Source of the DNA: CAVYOD01 sp963770045
Lineage (GTDB): Bacteria; Acidobacteriota; Aminicenantia; Aminicenantales; CAVYOD01
NCBI GenBank assembly: GCA_963770045.1
Contig: CAVYOD010000015.1
Span: forward strand, 290,297-354,296
Length of the DNA: 64,000 bases
Direction: 5' to 3'
Each line of letters begins with the position of its first letter. The stretch's first letter is position 1. This document shows, piece after piece, positions 1 through 11,269 of this stretch. The translations under genes were made by a program, and so were the position numbers. The notes below the pieces were generated by a model. That model worked only from the letters and a program-made list of their open reading frames with translations, had not been told where the DNA came from and ran no database searches.

Positions 1-2175
1 AAGCTCGTGGCCCGGGCCGAAAAAGAGCTCACCGAGCTCTGGAAGAAAAAGGTCCCGAGACCAAGGTCGAATTCCCCAATACCGGCTACTACCTCCCGAT
101 TTCCTATGGGATGCTGGGGCTGAAGATCGAAACGCTGGGCGGCCTCAAGGAGCTCCTGGAGGAAGCCAAGAGGCTTCTTCCTCCGATCCCCGATGAGAGG
201 CTCTGGCTTCCCTATCTCGGGCACACCCTGGACGCCGGCATGGCGACGCTGTTTGCCGATGAGATCATCGAGGCCATCAAGTACACCCAAAGCCCGCTCC
301 CCTATCTTCCCGAGCCGAATCCGCGTGACGGCCAACTCTGGCTGGGCGCGGCCAACGACGTGATCATGCGGGAGCGGGGCATCGAGTTCGTGGACGGCAC
401 GGCGCCCGGCTTCGCCGCCTGCGTCGGCTACTGCCCGACGAATGAGATCGCCGTCAAGATCGCCCGCGAGCTCCAGGAAAAGAACCTCTACGTCTTCATG
501 TCGGCGGCCACGGACGGCAAATCCATGGCCCAGCAGCTGGCCGAAGAAGGCGTCGAGATGGGCTGGGAGACCCGGCTCGTGCCCTTCGGCGACGACGTCA
601 CGGCCTCCATCCACGCCCTCGGCTTTTCGACCACGGCGTCGCCCTCTCTTTCGGCGGCGCCCAGCCCGGCGATTTCCAGCGGGTCCTCCGCTACAACAAG
701 AACCGCATCTTCGCCTTTGTCCTGGCCTTCGGCCCGGTCGACGATGAAAAACATGCCCAGGCGGCCGGGGCGATCAATTACGGCTTCCCGACCATCGCCG
801 ACACGGACATCGACCAGATCCTGCCCACGGGCATCTGCACCTACGAGCACGTCGTCTCGCCCGTTCCGCACGACAAGATCGTCGCCAAGGCCATCGAGGT
901 CCGGGGCCTCAAGATCACCATCACCAAGGTCCCGATCCCCGTTCCCTTCGGGCCCGCCTTTCAAGGCGAGCGGATCCGCAAGGAAGAGATGTACGTCGAG
1001 ATGGCCGGGCACGTCAAGGCCGGGCTTCGAGTTCGTGACCACCAAGAGCTCTGGACGAGGTCGAGGACGGGAAGATCGAGGTCATCGGCCCCGAAATCGA
1101 CGACGTCGAAGAAGGAAGCCAGCTTCCCCTCGGCGATCTGGGTCGAGGTCGCCGGCCGGGAGATGCAGCCCGACTTCGAGCCGATCCTGGAGCGGCAGAT
1201 CCACGACTTCATCAACATGGCCCACGGCGTTTTCCACATGGGGCAGCGGGACATCAACTGGGTCCGGATCAGCAAGGAGGCCAAAGAGAAGGGCTTCAAG
1301 TTCAGGCACTTCGGCTCGATCATCCACGCCAAGTTCCACGGCGAATTCGGGAAGATCGTGGACAAGGTCCAGATCAAGATCTACACCCGGGAAAAGGAGG
1401 TCCAGGCGCACGATCGAGCACGGCCCGCAAGGTCTACAGGCAGCAGGGATGACCGGATCGGCGGACATGACGGACGAGGCCGTGGACACCTTCTATTCCT
1501 GCACGCTCTGCCAGTCCTTCGCGCCGAACCACGTCTGCGTCATCACTCCCGAGCGGTCGGGCCTCTGCGGCGCCTACAACTGGCTCGACGGAAAGGCGGC
1601 CTACCAGATCAACCCGACCGGCCCCAACCAGCCGCGTCAAGAAAGGGCCGGTCGATCGACGCCGGTCAAAGGCCAGTGGCAGGGCATCAATGAATTTGTC
1701 TACGGCAACTCCCACAAAACCCTCGAGGTTTTCAACGCCTACAGCATGATCGAAAACCCGATGACCTCCTGCGGCTGCTTCGAATGCATCTCCTGCGTCC
1801 TGCCCTCGACCAACGGCATCATGACTGTCTACCGAAATTATCCGGGAATGACGCCGAGCGGGATGAAGTTCTCGACCCTGGCCGGGACGGTCGGCGGCGG
1901 CGTCCAGACGCCCGGGTTCATCGGCCACAGCAAGCTGTACATCGGAAGCAGGAAATTCATCAGCGCCGAAGGCGGCGCGAAGCGAATCGTCTGGATGAAC
2001 AGGGAGCTGAAGGAAGAGCTGGCGCCCGTGCTCAAGAAGATCGGCGAACGGGAGGGGATTCGCGAATTTTGTCGAGATGATCGCCGATGAGACCGTGGCC
2101 GCGACGGAAGAGGAGGTCCTGGCATACATCACCAAGATGAACCATCCGGCCCTGGCCATGCCGCCGCTGTTTTGA
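1..2175 (+). CDS. acsB: Acetyl-CoA synthase (CODH/ACS beta subunit), 5' end outside window, frameshifted
   Basis: Condenses CO, a corrinoid-bound methyl group and CoA into acetyl-CoA in the cytoplasmic CODH/ACS complex. Blocks known from the Moorella enzyme follow one another through the whole span. The A-cluster ligands are visible: a C-x2-C-x8-C-x9-C run at about 1500-1575 and a Cys-Gly-Cys at 1770-1778, which holds the distal nickel. The start codon and a few tens of residues lie before base 1. The reading frame changes near 45 (an A run), 620, 1030, 1135, 1410-1470, 1640 and 2065, yet the protein continues each time, so indel errors are more likely than decay. The true stop is the TGA at 2173-2175. 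The next gene, cooC, begins 13 bases later. Confidence 0.93.
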
Positions 2176-2188
2176 GGTTCCACAGACG

Positions 2189-2963
2189 ATGAACACCATC
2201 GCCATCGCGGGAAAAGGCGGGACCGGGAAGACGACCGTCGCCGCCCTGATCATCCGCTGGCTCAGCGAAAACAAAGGCCGTCCCATCCTGGCCGTCGATG
2301 CCGATTCGAACGTCAACCTCAACGATCTGCTGGGCGTCCCCCTCAAAGAGACGATCGGCAACATTCGGGAAGAGATGAAGGACAAGGATCGGCGAGCCTG
2401 CCCGGGCGGAATGACCAAGCAGCAGTTCCTGGAATACAAGATCCAGTCAAGCCTGGTGGAGACCAGACCCTTCGACCTCATGGCCATGGGCCGGCCCGAA
2501 GGCCCGGGCTGCTATTGCTATGCCAACAACCTGCTCCGGGACATCCTGCAGACGCTGGCCGCGAACTATGCTTACGTCGTGATCGATAACGAGGCCGGGA
2601 TGGAGCACCTGAGCCGCCGGACACGCCAGACGATCGATTATCTGCTCATCGTTTCCGACCCTTCGACGAGGGGCATAGCGACGGCGGGCAGGATCAGCCG
2701 GCTTCTGTCCGAGCTGGATACCCGCGTCGACAAAAAAATATCTTGTCCTCAACCGGGCCGCTCGATCCCAGTCCCCCGCCCTCAACAAGGCCGATCGAGG
2801 CCGAGGGGCTCGAGCTCCTGGCCGCCATCCCCGAGGATGAGAAGCTCTTGGAAATGGATCGGGAGGGGATCCCGATCTGGTCCATCCCGCCCGGCCGGCG
2901 GCCTACCAGGCCGTGGGCCGGATGATGACCAAGCTCGAATCTGAAGATGAGAGAAGACCATGA
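2189..2963 (+). CDS. cooC: CooC/AcsF-type nickel-insertion ATPase, frameshifted
   Basis: P-loop ATPase that matures the nickel centres of CO dehydrogenase/acetyl-CoA synthase. The N-terminus carries the deviant Walker A GKGGTGKTT (residues 8-16), then VDADSN, and in the middle CYCYANN, the Cys-x-Cys motif of CooC proteins. A frameshift in the A run near 2735 and further small shifts before 2905 break the last 70 residues, which nonetheless read as a normal C-terminus. The TGA at 2961-2963 overlaps the ATG of acsD in ATGA, so the two are probably translationally coupled. Its place between acsB and acsD supports a role in ACS maturation. Confidence 0.9.
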
Positions 2964-3943
2964 CCTTTGAAATACCCAAAGAGACAAGCCCCGGGAGGAT
3001 TGTCGAAGTGACCATCGGCGCGACGGCCGAGCAGGGCGGCACGCCGCTCCCACACCGTGACCATCGGCGGGAGCACGGGCCTTCCCTTCCATCTTCTTCG
3101 AAGGCCGTCCATCCCCATCGCCCCCTTGTGGCCATGGAGGTCTTTGACAAAGCCGCCGGCCAAGTATCCTGATTCTCTGCGCGAATTCTTCCAGGACGTC
3201 CTGGACAGGCCCGGCGAGATGGCCAAACGCTGTGTCGAGGAGTTCGGCGCCGAGCTCATCAGCGTCCGCCTGGAAGGGACCCATCCCGAAAAGGGCAACA
3301 GGAGCGCGGAGGAAGCCGCCGAGGTCGTCAAAGAAGTGCTCGCCGCTGTCAAGGTGCCTCTCATCATCACCGGGCACAGCCACTTCGAGAAGGTCAATGA
3401 GGTCATGAAGAAAGTCTGCGAAGTGGCGGCCGGCGAGAACTGCCTCATCAACTATGTCGAAACGAACAACTACAAGACCATCGCCGCGGCCTGCATGGCT
3501 TATCATCATTGCCTCGTCGGCCCAGACACCGATCGACGTCAACATGGCCAAACAGCTCAATATCCTCCTGGCCGACCTGAGCTTCCCGCCGGAGCGGATT
3601 GTCATGGACCCGCTGACCGGGGCCCTCGGCTACGGGCTGGAATACACCTATTCGATCATGGAGCGCATCCGGAACGACGGCCTGGCCGGGGACAAGATGC
3701 TGGCCTTCCCGATGCTCATCACACCCGGCTACGAAAGCGCCAGAGTCAAAGAGGCCCGGGCCCCGGAAAAGGATTATCCGAACTGGGGAGAGGAAAAGCG
3801 CAGGGGCGCTTACTGGGAAATCGCGACGGCCATGAGCTCTGCTCGTCGCCGGAGCGGACCTCCTCATCATGTATCATCCCCGGGCGGTTGACGTGGTCAA
3901 AAAGAAGATCAAGGAGATGTTCGGTTCCAAGCAGGAGAGCTAA
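2960..3943 (+). CDS. acsD: Corrinoid iron-sulfur protein small subunit (CODH/ACS delta), frameshifted
   Basis: Small TIM-barrel subunit of the corrinoid iron-sulfur protein, which with AcsC carries the methyl group from methyl-tetrahydrofolate to acetyl-CoA synthase. Family blocks are seen in order: the N-terminal VEVTIGAT, PIAPLVAMEVFD, ELISVRLEGTHPE, PLIITGHSHFEKVNEV, and PIDVNMAKQLNILL followed by VMDPLTGALGYGLEY. Frames change near 3050-3170, 3520 and 3840. The C-terminal part reads LLIMYHPRAVDVVKKK and ends at TAA 3941-3943. The start is fixed by the ATGA overlap with cooC, and acsC starts one base after the stop. Confidence 0.9.
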
Positions 3944-3944
3944 G

Positions 3945-5283
3945 ATGGCCCTATCCGGACTCGAGATTTTTAAGCTTCTCCCGAAAACGAATTGCGGCGA
4001 TTGCGGAGTTCCAACCTGCATGGCCTTCGCCATGAAACTGGCCCAGAAAAAGGCCGAACTCAGCGCCTGCCCCTATGCCTCGGAGGAGGCCAAGGCTGCG
4101 CTGGGGGCCGCCAGCGAGCCGCCGATCCGTCTGGTCAAAATCGGAGGAGCCGCCCCTCTCGAAGTGGGAGAGGAAACTGTTCTCTTCCGCCATGAAAAGA
4201 CTTTCTTTCACCGGACCGGGATCGGGATCGGGTTGAGGACTTCGGAGGGCGCCGAGAAGAATTTCGCCAAGATCAAAGAGGTCGAGGACTATAAGGTCGA
4301 ACGCGTGGGCGAATTGTTGAAGGCGGACCTTTTTTTTATAACTCATGACGCCGCAGACAACGATGTTTTCATGAAGATCGTCGAGTTCGCCAAGCAGAAC
4401 TCGACCAAGGGGATTGTCCTCGATTGTGCCGACGAAAACGCCTTAAGGCCGGCGCTCGACATCCTGAAGAATGACCGGCCCGGCATATTTTTGCGGAAAC
4501 CTCTGGCCGATGGAGCGATCGACCTGGCCAAAGCCTACGGGGCCAGCCTCATCCTGACGGGAACGTCCTTTGAAGAGCTCAACAGCCAGTCCGAGAAGGC
4601 CCGGGCGGCTTGTTTGAGCAATCTTCTTCTTAACCTCGTGTCCGGGAATTTGGGCGAGCAGCTCCAGCGCAACACGATTTTGCGGCGGAGCGCGATCAAG
4701 AAAAGCTTCAAGCCTTTCGGCTATCCCTTGTTCACAGTCATCGATGGAGGGGACGATTTTGACTTGCTCTCCCGGGCTTCGATTTTGCTCTGCAAATACA
4801 ATTCGGTGATCGTTCTTCCGGAATTCAATAGGGCTCTGCTCTACACGCTCTTCACTCTTCGGCAGAATATCTACACCGACCCGCAAAAGCCCATCCAGGT
4901 CGACCCGAAAATCTACGCCATCGGCGAACCGACTCCGGAATCGCCCGTCTTCGTCACCACGAATTTCTCTCTGACCTATTTCATCGTCTCCGGGGAGATC
5001 GAGAATTCCGGAACGTCCGCCCATCTCGTCGTCTGCGATACTGAAGGACAATCGGTCCTCACGGCCTGGGCGGCGGGGCAAGTTCGTCCCAGAAAAGATT
5101 GCCAAGTTCATCAAGGATATCAAGCTCGAGGAGCAGGTCAAAACGAGGAAGATCGTCATCCCCGGGTTCGTCGCCCAGATCAGCGGCGAGCTCGAGGAGA
5201 AGCTCCCGGGCTGGCAGGTCATCGTCGGATGCCAGGAGGCGGCCGACATACCTGCCTTCGTCAAGAGCGTCAATTTGGTTTGA
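3945..5283 (+). CDS. acsC: Corrinoid iron-sulfur protein large subunit (CODH/ACS gamma), one frameshift
   Basis: Large subunit of the corrinoid iron-sulfur protein. Residues 10-45 hold the [4Fe-4S] domain with C-x2-C-x4-C-x16-C (CGDCGVPTC followed by a Cys in SACPY), then a TIM barrel and a C-terminal corrinoid-binding domain. One frameshift near 5080 separates the main frame from the last 65 residues, where GWQVIVGCQEAADIPAFVKS lies close to the end, as expected for this family. A GGAG at 3934-3937 precedes the ATG. It sits 1 base after acsD and 16 bases before the activator gene, so it belongs to the same operon. Confidence 0.92.
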
Positions 5284-5299
5284 GAGATTTAAGAAGCGC

Positions 5300-7206
5300 A
5301 TGGGAAAAAACCTGAAGGTCCACTTCCTGCCCTTCGAGACGGCCGTGCACGTCGCTCCCGGAGCCTTCCTCCTGGACGCGATAAAGAAAGCCGGCCTTCC
5401 TTTCAAATCCAGCTGCGGCGGCAAAGGGACTTGCGGGGAATGCGTGGTCCAAGTTTTGAACGGCCGGGGCAAGAGCCGGCCTTCGGCGGCCCTATCGGAC
5501 GACCTCGCCGGGCAGGGATATGTTCTGGCCTGCCAGACCGAGGTGACTGAAAACCTGACGGTGGAGTTGCCGCAGTTTCAAGAGATATCGATCAAGACGC
5601 TGCTGGATGCAAAGTTTATCGAAGAGAACAAGGACAAAATATCGGCTGTTTTTGAAGTCAAACCTGCCGTCAAGAGAGTAGGAGCTCACCCTCCCCAGAC
5701 CCACCCTGGAAGACCACGCCGGCGACCTTGAGCGGGTCAGACGCGCCCTGCTAAAGAAAACCGGGATCAAGGAGGCGAACTGGGAATATTCGGTCTTGAG
5801 AAATCTGGCCGAATCTGTCAGGGCCAAAGACGGCGGCATCGACACGGTTCTTTTCAAAGGGAAACAAGGTTGGACAGTCTTGGACATCGAACCTCATCGG
5901 GCCGGAAAAAGAATCTGCGGTCTGGCTTGCGATATCGGGACGACGACAGTCGCCCTTTACCTGGCCGACCTGGTGACCGGAAAAATCCTCGGCGCCGCTT
6001 CGAGCTACAATCAGCAGCTAAAGTGCGGCGAAGACGTCATTTCCAGGATCAATTACGCGGCCGAAGCCAGCGAGACTCGAAGAACTCCAGGGACTCGCCG
6101 TCTCCACGATCAACCACCTCATCGCCAAGGCCGTGAAGGACGCCCGCGTGTCTCCTTCGGACATCTATTACGGATCCTTCGCCGGCAACACGACCATGAC
6201 CCACCTTTTCCTGGGGATCCCCCCTCGATACATCCGTGAAGAGCCATACGTCCCGACACTCAACGAGGTTCCTCAGGTGGCTGCTCGGGAGCTGGGGCTG
6301 GCCATGAATCCCCGAGCGAGAGTGCAGTGCGCGCCGGCGGTGGGAAGCTATGTCGGCGGAGATATAACCGCCGGTCTGCTCGCAACGCCCATCCTCCGCG
6401 ACTCCGCCAAAATCTCCCTTTTCATTGATGCCGGCACCAACGGGGAACTTGTGGTGGGAAACAAGGACTGGCTCGTCACCTGCGCCTGCTCGGCCGGTCC
6501 GGCCTTTGAGGGCGGGGGCATGAAAAGCGGCATGCCGGCCAGTGAAGGCGCAATCGAAGCTCTGAAGTTAGAACCGAACGGCAAAGTCATTTATCGGGTC
6601 ATCGGCGGCGGCAAACCGAGAGGCTTGTGCGGATCGGGTCTCGTCGACCTGATGGCCGAGCTCTTCGTCTACGGTTATATCGATAAAAACGGCAAGTTCA
6701 ATGAACCAAAGCTCGGACCGAGGCTCGTCCGCAACGGGAACGGGCTTGGTTTTCTCGTCGAAGAGGGAAAAAACTGCCATTGGGGAAAGGACCTCGTTAT
6801 CACGGAGAGGGACATCACCAACCTTGTCCGGACCAAAGGGGCCGTGTTTTCGGCTTGCTCGCTCCTCTTGAAAAACGTCGGCCTGACCTTTGACCGGATC
6901 GACGCCTTCTACATCGCCGGCGGCTTCGGCCAGCACCTCGATATCGAAAATGCGATCCGGATCGGTCTTCTGCCGGATTTGCCGAGGGAAAAATTCCATT
7001 ATCTCGGCAACACATCGCTCTGGGGAGCTTATCTTATTCTTCTCTCCGAGCAGAACGGCGAGATGGTCAATGCTATCGCCAAAAAAATGACCTACGTCGA
7101 GTTGAACACCGAGCCCGGCTACATGCATGAATACACCGGGGCCCTGTTCTTGCCTCACACGGAGATCGGATTGTTTCCCACAGTTCGGAAGCTTATTGCC
7201 CCGTGA
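5300..7206 (+). CDS. acsV: RACo-type reductive activator of corrinoid protein, frameshifted
   Basis: ATP-dependent activator that reduces inactive Co(II) corrinoid protein back to Co(I). The N-terminal plant-type [2Fe-2S] domain has Cys 39, 45, 48 and 78 (CGGKGTCGECVV then LACQT). A linker follows, then a large ASKHA ATPase domain (DUF4445 type) with CDIGTTTVALYL, DAGTNGELV, GSGLVDLMAELF and IAGGFG. This order matches RACo of carbon-monoxide-using bacteria; RamA-type activators instead end in a ferredoxin domain, which is not seen here. Frameshifts lie near 5685 and 6080. Location right after acsC makes the AcsCD corrinoid protein its probable client. Confidence 0.88.
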
Positions 7207-7241
7207 TCGGGGTTAATCCTAAACCCTTTAGGAGGGAAAAT

Positions 7242-8121
7242 ATGGTTGCATCGATCCTCGACTTGATAAAACAACGCGTGGTCCTTTTGGACGGAGGCTT
7301 TGGGACGGAGCTCATCGCGCACGGTTTTCCTCAGGGCGCCTGCCCGGAGGCCTGGAACGTCGAAAAACCCGAAGCGGTCAAGGCCATCCACAAAAGCTAT
7401 TTCGATGCCGGATCGGACGCGGTGCTGACAAACAGCTTCGGCGGGAACAGCATTAAGCTTGCCTCGCACCACTTGGAGAAGCGCTGCTATGAGCTCAACA
7501 AGGCCGCGGCCGACGATCGCCAACGAAGTCAAGCCCAAGGGGCGCTTTGTCGGCGGCAGCATGGGGCCAACCGGAAAGTTCTTGAAGCCCCAGGGCGAAT
7601 TCTCGGAGCAGGAATTCGAAGAGGCCTTTGCCGAGCAGGCCAGAGGTTTGGCCGACGGCAAGGTTGATTTCCTGTTGATCGAGACTCAGTACGACCTTCG
7701 CGAAGCGCTGGCCGCCCTTCGGGGAGCGCGAAAGGCGACCAACCTGCCCACCTTCGTGACGATGACCTTTAATCGGGTGCCCAGAGGGTTCTTCACGATG
7801 ATGGGCAACAGCGTCGCCCAATGTCTCGAGGCGTTCGAAAAGGAAGGGGTCCCCGCCGTGGGGGCCAACTGCACTCTCAACAGCTCGGATATGGCCGACT
7901 TGGTCAAAGATATGAGAGAGAAGACAAAACTGCCCATCATCGCCCAGGCCAACGCGGGCAAGCCCGCCCTGTCGGCGGAAGGCGAAGTCTCTTACTCTCA
8001 GGGATTAGAGGACTATCTCAAGTATATTCCCAAGATCAAAGAAAATGGGGCGAACGTGATCGGCGGCTGTTGCGGGACGAATCCCGATTACATCAAGAGG
8101 ATGGCTGAAATCCTGAAATAA
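7242..8121 (+). CDS. Homocysteine S-methyltransferase-family protein (stand-alone Zn methyltransferase domain), one frameshift
   Basis: Single-domain protein of about 290 residues that resembles the N-terminal homocysteine-binding domain of cobalamin-dependent methionine synthase. DGGFGTEL opens the barrel. The zinc ligands are visible as the Cys in GANCT and the Cys pair in IGGCCGTNP near the C-terminus. There is no cobalamin or folate domain, so a separate corrinoid protein must provide the methyl group. One frameshift near 7505 interrupts an otherwise continuous protein. A strong AGGAGG precedes the ATG. It follows the corrinoid activator by 35 bases, so methyl transfer between the AcsCD corrinoid protein and homocysteine or another thiol is an attractive but unproven role. 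No acsE-like gene is visible in the cluster. Confidence 0.82.
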
Positions 8122-8174
8122 AAAAAGAGGACGGCTCGACATCCTGTCCAGGAAAAGTCGCCTGTCCCCTCTTT
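8121..8174 (-). terminator. Probable intrinsic terminator of the receptor gene
   Basis: On the minus strand AAAGAGGGGAC pairs, with a small bulge, with GTCCTCTTT and runs into TTTTTTTATT. It lies 14 bases beyond the receptor stop codon and abuts the end of the + strand methyltransferase gene, where the same stem could also act but with only a weak T run. Confidence 0.5.
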
Positions 8175-8187
8175 GCTAACTCCCCGA

Positions 8188-10967
8188 TCAGAAGCAAAGC
8201 CGAATGGCTTCTAGCTGGCTTATCCTCGGCGAGGCTGGACACGGCGCGGCGGCGTCGATGGAGTCGGGCTGCAGAAACCGGTAGGCGTCCCGATATTGAC
8301 CGTCTGGGTCATGGCGTGCGCTATTGAGGACGTTGAAGAAATCGGCTGAGAGATGGACCGAGCTCTGCCCGGAAAATTGAATGCTTTTTCCAGCCGAAGT
8401 CGAGATTAGTACAAGCGTCGAGCCTGTATTGGGAGCCCCGCGGTTCGGCCAGAACCGTGAAAGTCCCCTGGTTCATCCCAGTGACAGTAATCGTCCGCGC
8501 AATGGGCTTTCCCGTTTGAGGCCGACGAAGTTGGCGCTGATGCTGAAGCCGTAGGGCAAGAAGTAGGTCCCCTGGAGCTTGAACATGTAGGTCCTGTCGC
8601 TCTGGAGAAGGCTGTCCCAGCAGAATTGTTGATGAATTGGTTTGGATTCTGGATTGCCGGTCCAGCGCGCTCTGGTTGAGTTGATCGTCGCCGCTGGAAA
8701 CGCCGTTGGCTTTGGACGAGACAAAGGATGCGCTCATCTGCCAATTGTTGGAGAGTCTCTTTGGAGGCGCGATGATAAAGGCCCGGTATTTTTGTTTTAA
8801 TTGGGGCGGATTGTAAGTGTGAAGACATTGCACTCCGGTCGGGGGTCGTCTGATTGTAAACGGTGATGGACTTGTTGCAGAAAAGTCATCAAGATAAGCG
8901 ACGGGCTCAATTGGGCTGTTGTATTGCACCAGGAGTCTGAAATTGTTCGTGTATTTATAAACATAGGTCAGTTCGAGGGACAGGTCTGTGAAGAGTTCAC
9001 GGGTCATGCCCAAAGAGAATTGCCGGCAGAGGCTGTTCTTGACATTCGCCGATTTTGCATGGCCTCCGAAGTTTTCTGAGGACCACTGGAGTTCTCATAG
9101 TTGTCGTCTCCGGATTCCAGCCAATATCCGTACACAGGTGGGGACGCTGGGGTTCATACGGCTAAAGGTTTCATAGGCCAGACCGTCGTAGTAATATCCG
9201 TAGTTCGCTCTTAAGATCGTCTTCTTATCGGAGGTCAGCTGATAGACAAACCCAAGCCGCGGCGAAACGGTGTTCCAAACGATGGTGTTGTTGATCCCCT
9301 TGATGGTCGTTCCGGTTGGCTGACCGTTGGCACCGAGCTCTTCGACATCCAGGATGTCTCCCTCCTGGTGGTCAAAGCGAAGACCCAGGTTGAGGGTCAG
9401 CCGGTTAGTAAGTTCCCAGGCGTCGTCAAAGAAAGCTCCCACCTTATTGATGGCCCTAAAATAGTTGTAGGGATTCTGGCGATAAGCGTAGTAAGGCTGC
9501 TCCGTATAGATCGATAATAGGCGACACCGCCGGAATAGGAGCCGTGCCCCTTGCTGCTGAACCGGGTGAACTGGACGCCGGCCTTGAACTGGTGACTCCC
9601 TTTGATAAAATCGTCGGCGAAATGGGAGATGGATGCGTTGGCCTGGATCTTCACATAGGTTGTCTTCGACCAAGCATAGATTCCATGTGTGATGTAGCCA
9701 TTGGATAATCGATGTGAGCGGACTCGTCAAGCTTGCCATCCATGGGAAGCCAATTGTCACGGGCGGCCCAGCCGCCGAGCTTCAGGTCCATGATCGTGTT
9801 CTTCCCCAGGATGGAGGTCAGCATGAGATTGGGAACGCCGTAATATCCAGGTTCTTGGGCGCAAGCGTCGTAAGGCTGGGATACGGATATGACGTCCGGA
9901 AGCTCGGATTTTTCGTGCTGATAGGAGACGACGAGCTTGTTGCTCTTGTTCAACTGGAAAGTGAACTTGGCAAAACCCCGGTCATAGGCAGACTTGGTCG
10001 GGGTATCGGGGGCGTCCCGAGCTGGGAGTAATCATATCTTTTGCGCTGAAAGTTGCTGTAGAACCAGATCTTGTCTTTTTTGAACGGTCCGGAGATTTCG
10101 AAGCCCAGGTCGGATGATTGCTTGATATGGAAGGGATATTGCGTGAGGTAGGCGGAAAGTCAACCCCGCTGACATTGTTCCCCACAAAACTCGTCGGGAT
10201 TCCGTAGGCGTTAAGTCCGCGTGGAAATCATTTCCGCCCGACTTCGTGACGACATTGACGACCGCGCCCTGGAAATCTCCGTATTCGGCCGGAGCTCCGA
10301 TGGCCACGACTTCGACCCTCTTGATAGATATCGGGATTGTTCCAAACCCAGGTCGTGCCGTTTGCATCGAAGGACGTGTCCACACCGTCAACCAGATAAT
10401 TATCCGACGAATAGGCCGAGCCGAGGGACGAGTGCCATTCCTCGCTGCCCGTTCTCATTCATCGAAATGCCCGGAGCCCAGGCCATGATGTCGATATAGG
10501 TGAAACGGGTCTTGGGCAGGTTCTCCAGCAACTGCTGATCGTAGGTCGTCGAGGTGCCGGATTTGGTCACATCGACCACGGGCGATGCGCCGATGACAGT
10601 AACGTTCTCCTCAATCCCGGCCTGCTTTAAAGTATATCAACGGTCGCTGTTTTGTCCACGGAAATAACGATATTCTCTCTCTTGATTCCCTGAAATCCCG
10701 TGAGTGAGAACTTCGCCGTCGTACTTTCCGGGTGATAAGTGATGCGAACAGAAAGGTTCCGCTCGCGGTGGTGACCGTCGACTTTATCCCGCCGATCAGG
10801 GCCGGACTTTCTATCTCGACCGTGACTCCCGGCAGGAGCTCGCCCTGTTCATCCTTAACCGTTCCTCTTAGGATTCCGGTCAGCCTCTGCGGAAAGACGA
10901 GCGAGCCGGTCAAGCAAAACAAGATAGCAAAGACGGAAAGAAAGACGAGAAAACGCTGATGTTTCAT
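8188..10967 (-). CDS. TonB-dependent receptor with carboxypeptidase-regulatory-like N-terminus, heavily frameshifted
   Basis: Outer-membrane beta-barrel receptor for uptake of peptides or other large nutrients (substrate unknown). The signal peptide (MKHQRFLVFLSVFAILFC...) leads into a carboxypeptidase-regulatory-like fold (GTVKDEQGELLPGVTVEIES), then a plug with NENG, VVNVVTKSGGNDFHA and a long barrel rich in aromatic strands. At least eight frame changes occur, but all parts are present in order and total about 920 residues, the usual size. The best C-terminal reading ends at 8188 in IRLCF, an aromatic terminus expected for a barrel. The start has GGGGAGG just upstream and a good promoter at 11020-11048. 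Confidence 0.75.
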
Positions 10968-11019
10968 GGGACCTCCCCTAACATAAGTTCTTCCCCAATT
11001 TTTTATTTGACCGGATTTT

Positions 11020-11048
11020 ATTTAATATTTTTTGAGTGAGGTTGTCAA
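11020..11048 (-). promoter_or_regulatory. Sigma70-like promoter of the TonB receptor
   Basis: On the minus strand TTGACA (11048-11043), a 17-base spacer and TTAAAT (11025-11020). A start near 11013 gives a leader of about 45 bases containing GGGGAGG before the ATG at 10967. Confidence 0.55.
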
Positions 11049-11125
11049 GAACATATTTTTGGGTTGATCGTCGGCTCTATCTTATGGCCCAAATGAAGCC
11101 CGTTTATTATTTTTCCTTAAAGCTC

Positions 11126-11154
11126 TTGACGCCCCATCCCCATTCAAATAAGCT
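11126..11154 (+). promoter_or_regulatory. Weak candidate promoter of the M28 operon
   Basis: TTGACG, a 17-base spacer and TAAGCT, about 115 bases before the first M28 start codon. The -10 match is poor (3 of 6), so this is only a candidate. Confidence 0.3.
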
Positions 11155-11269
11155 TTCCGATTGTATCCTGGAAACGAACCTCGTCCTCAGAGGTTGTCCC
11201 GGGAAGGAGAGACGACGATTCGCGAAGAAGCGAGGCGAGCCATCTTAGCGTCGCCTTTGAGGCCTGCCG

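Larger units (their letters stand above)
10968..11269. other. Divergent intergenic region between receptor and M28 operon
   Basis: Holds a good minus-strand promoter for the receptor (separate entry) and a weak plus-strand candidate at 11126-11154. The remaining sequence is AT-rich; the small open frame at 11036-11248 has no signal peptide, ribosome site or recognisable motif and I do not count it as a gene. Confidence 0.6.

Noticed and set aside
488..2487. Long minus-strand open frames inside acsB and cooC
   Set aside because: They mirror GC-rich coding sequence on the plus strand, have biased composition and no family pattern, while the plus strand encodes clear motifs.
1..8121. Programmed frameshifting or TGA recoding as the cause of frame changes
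   Set aside because: Shifts are in both directions, at unrelated sequences, several per gene, and without slippery sites plus structures. Indel errors fit better.
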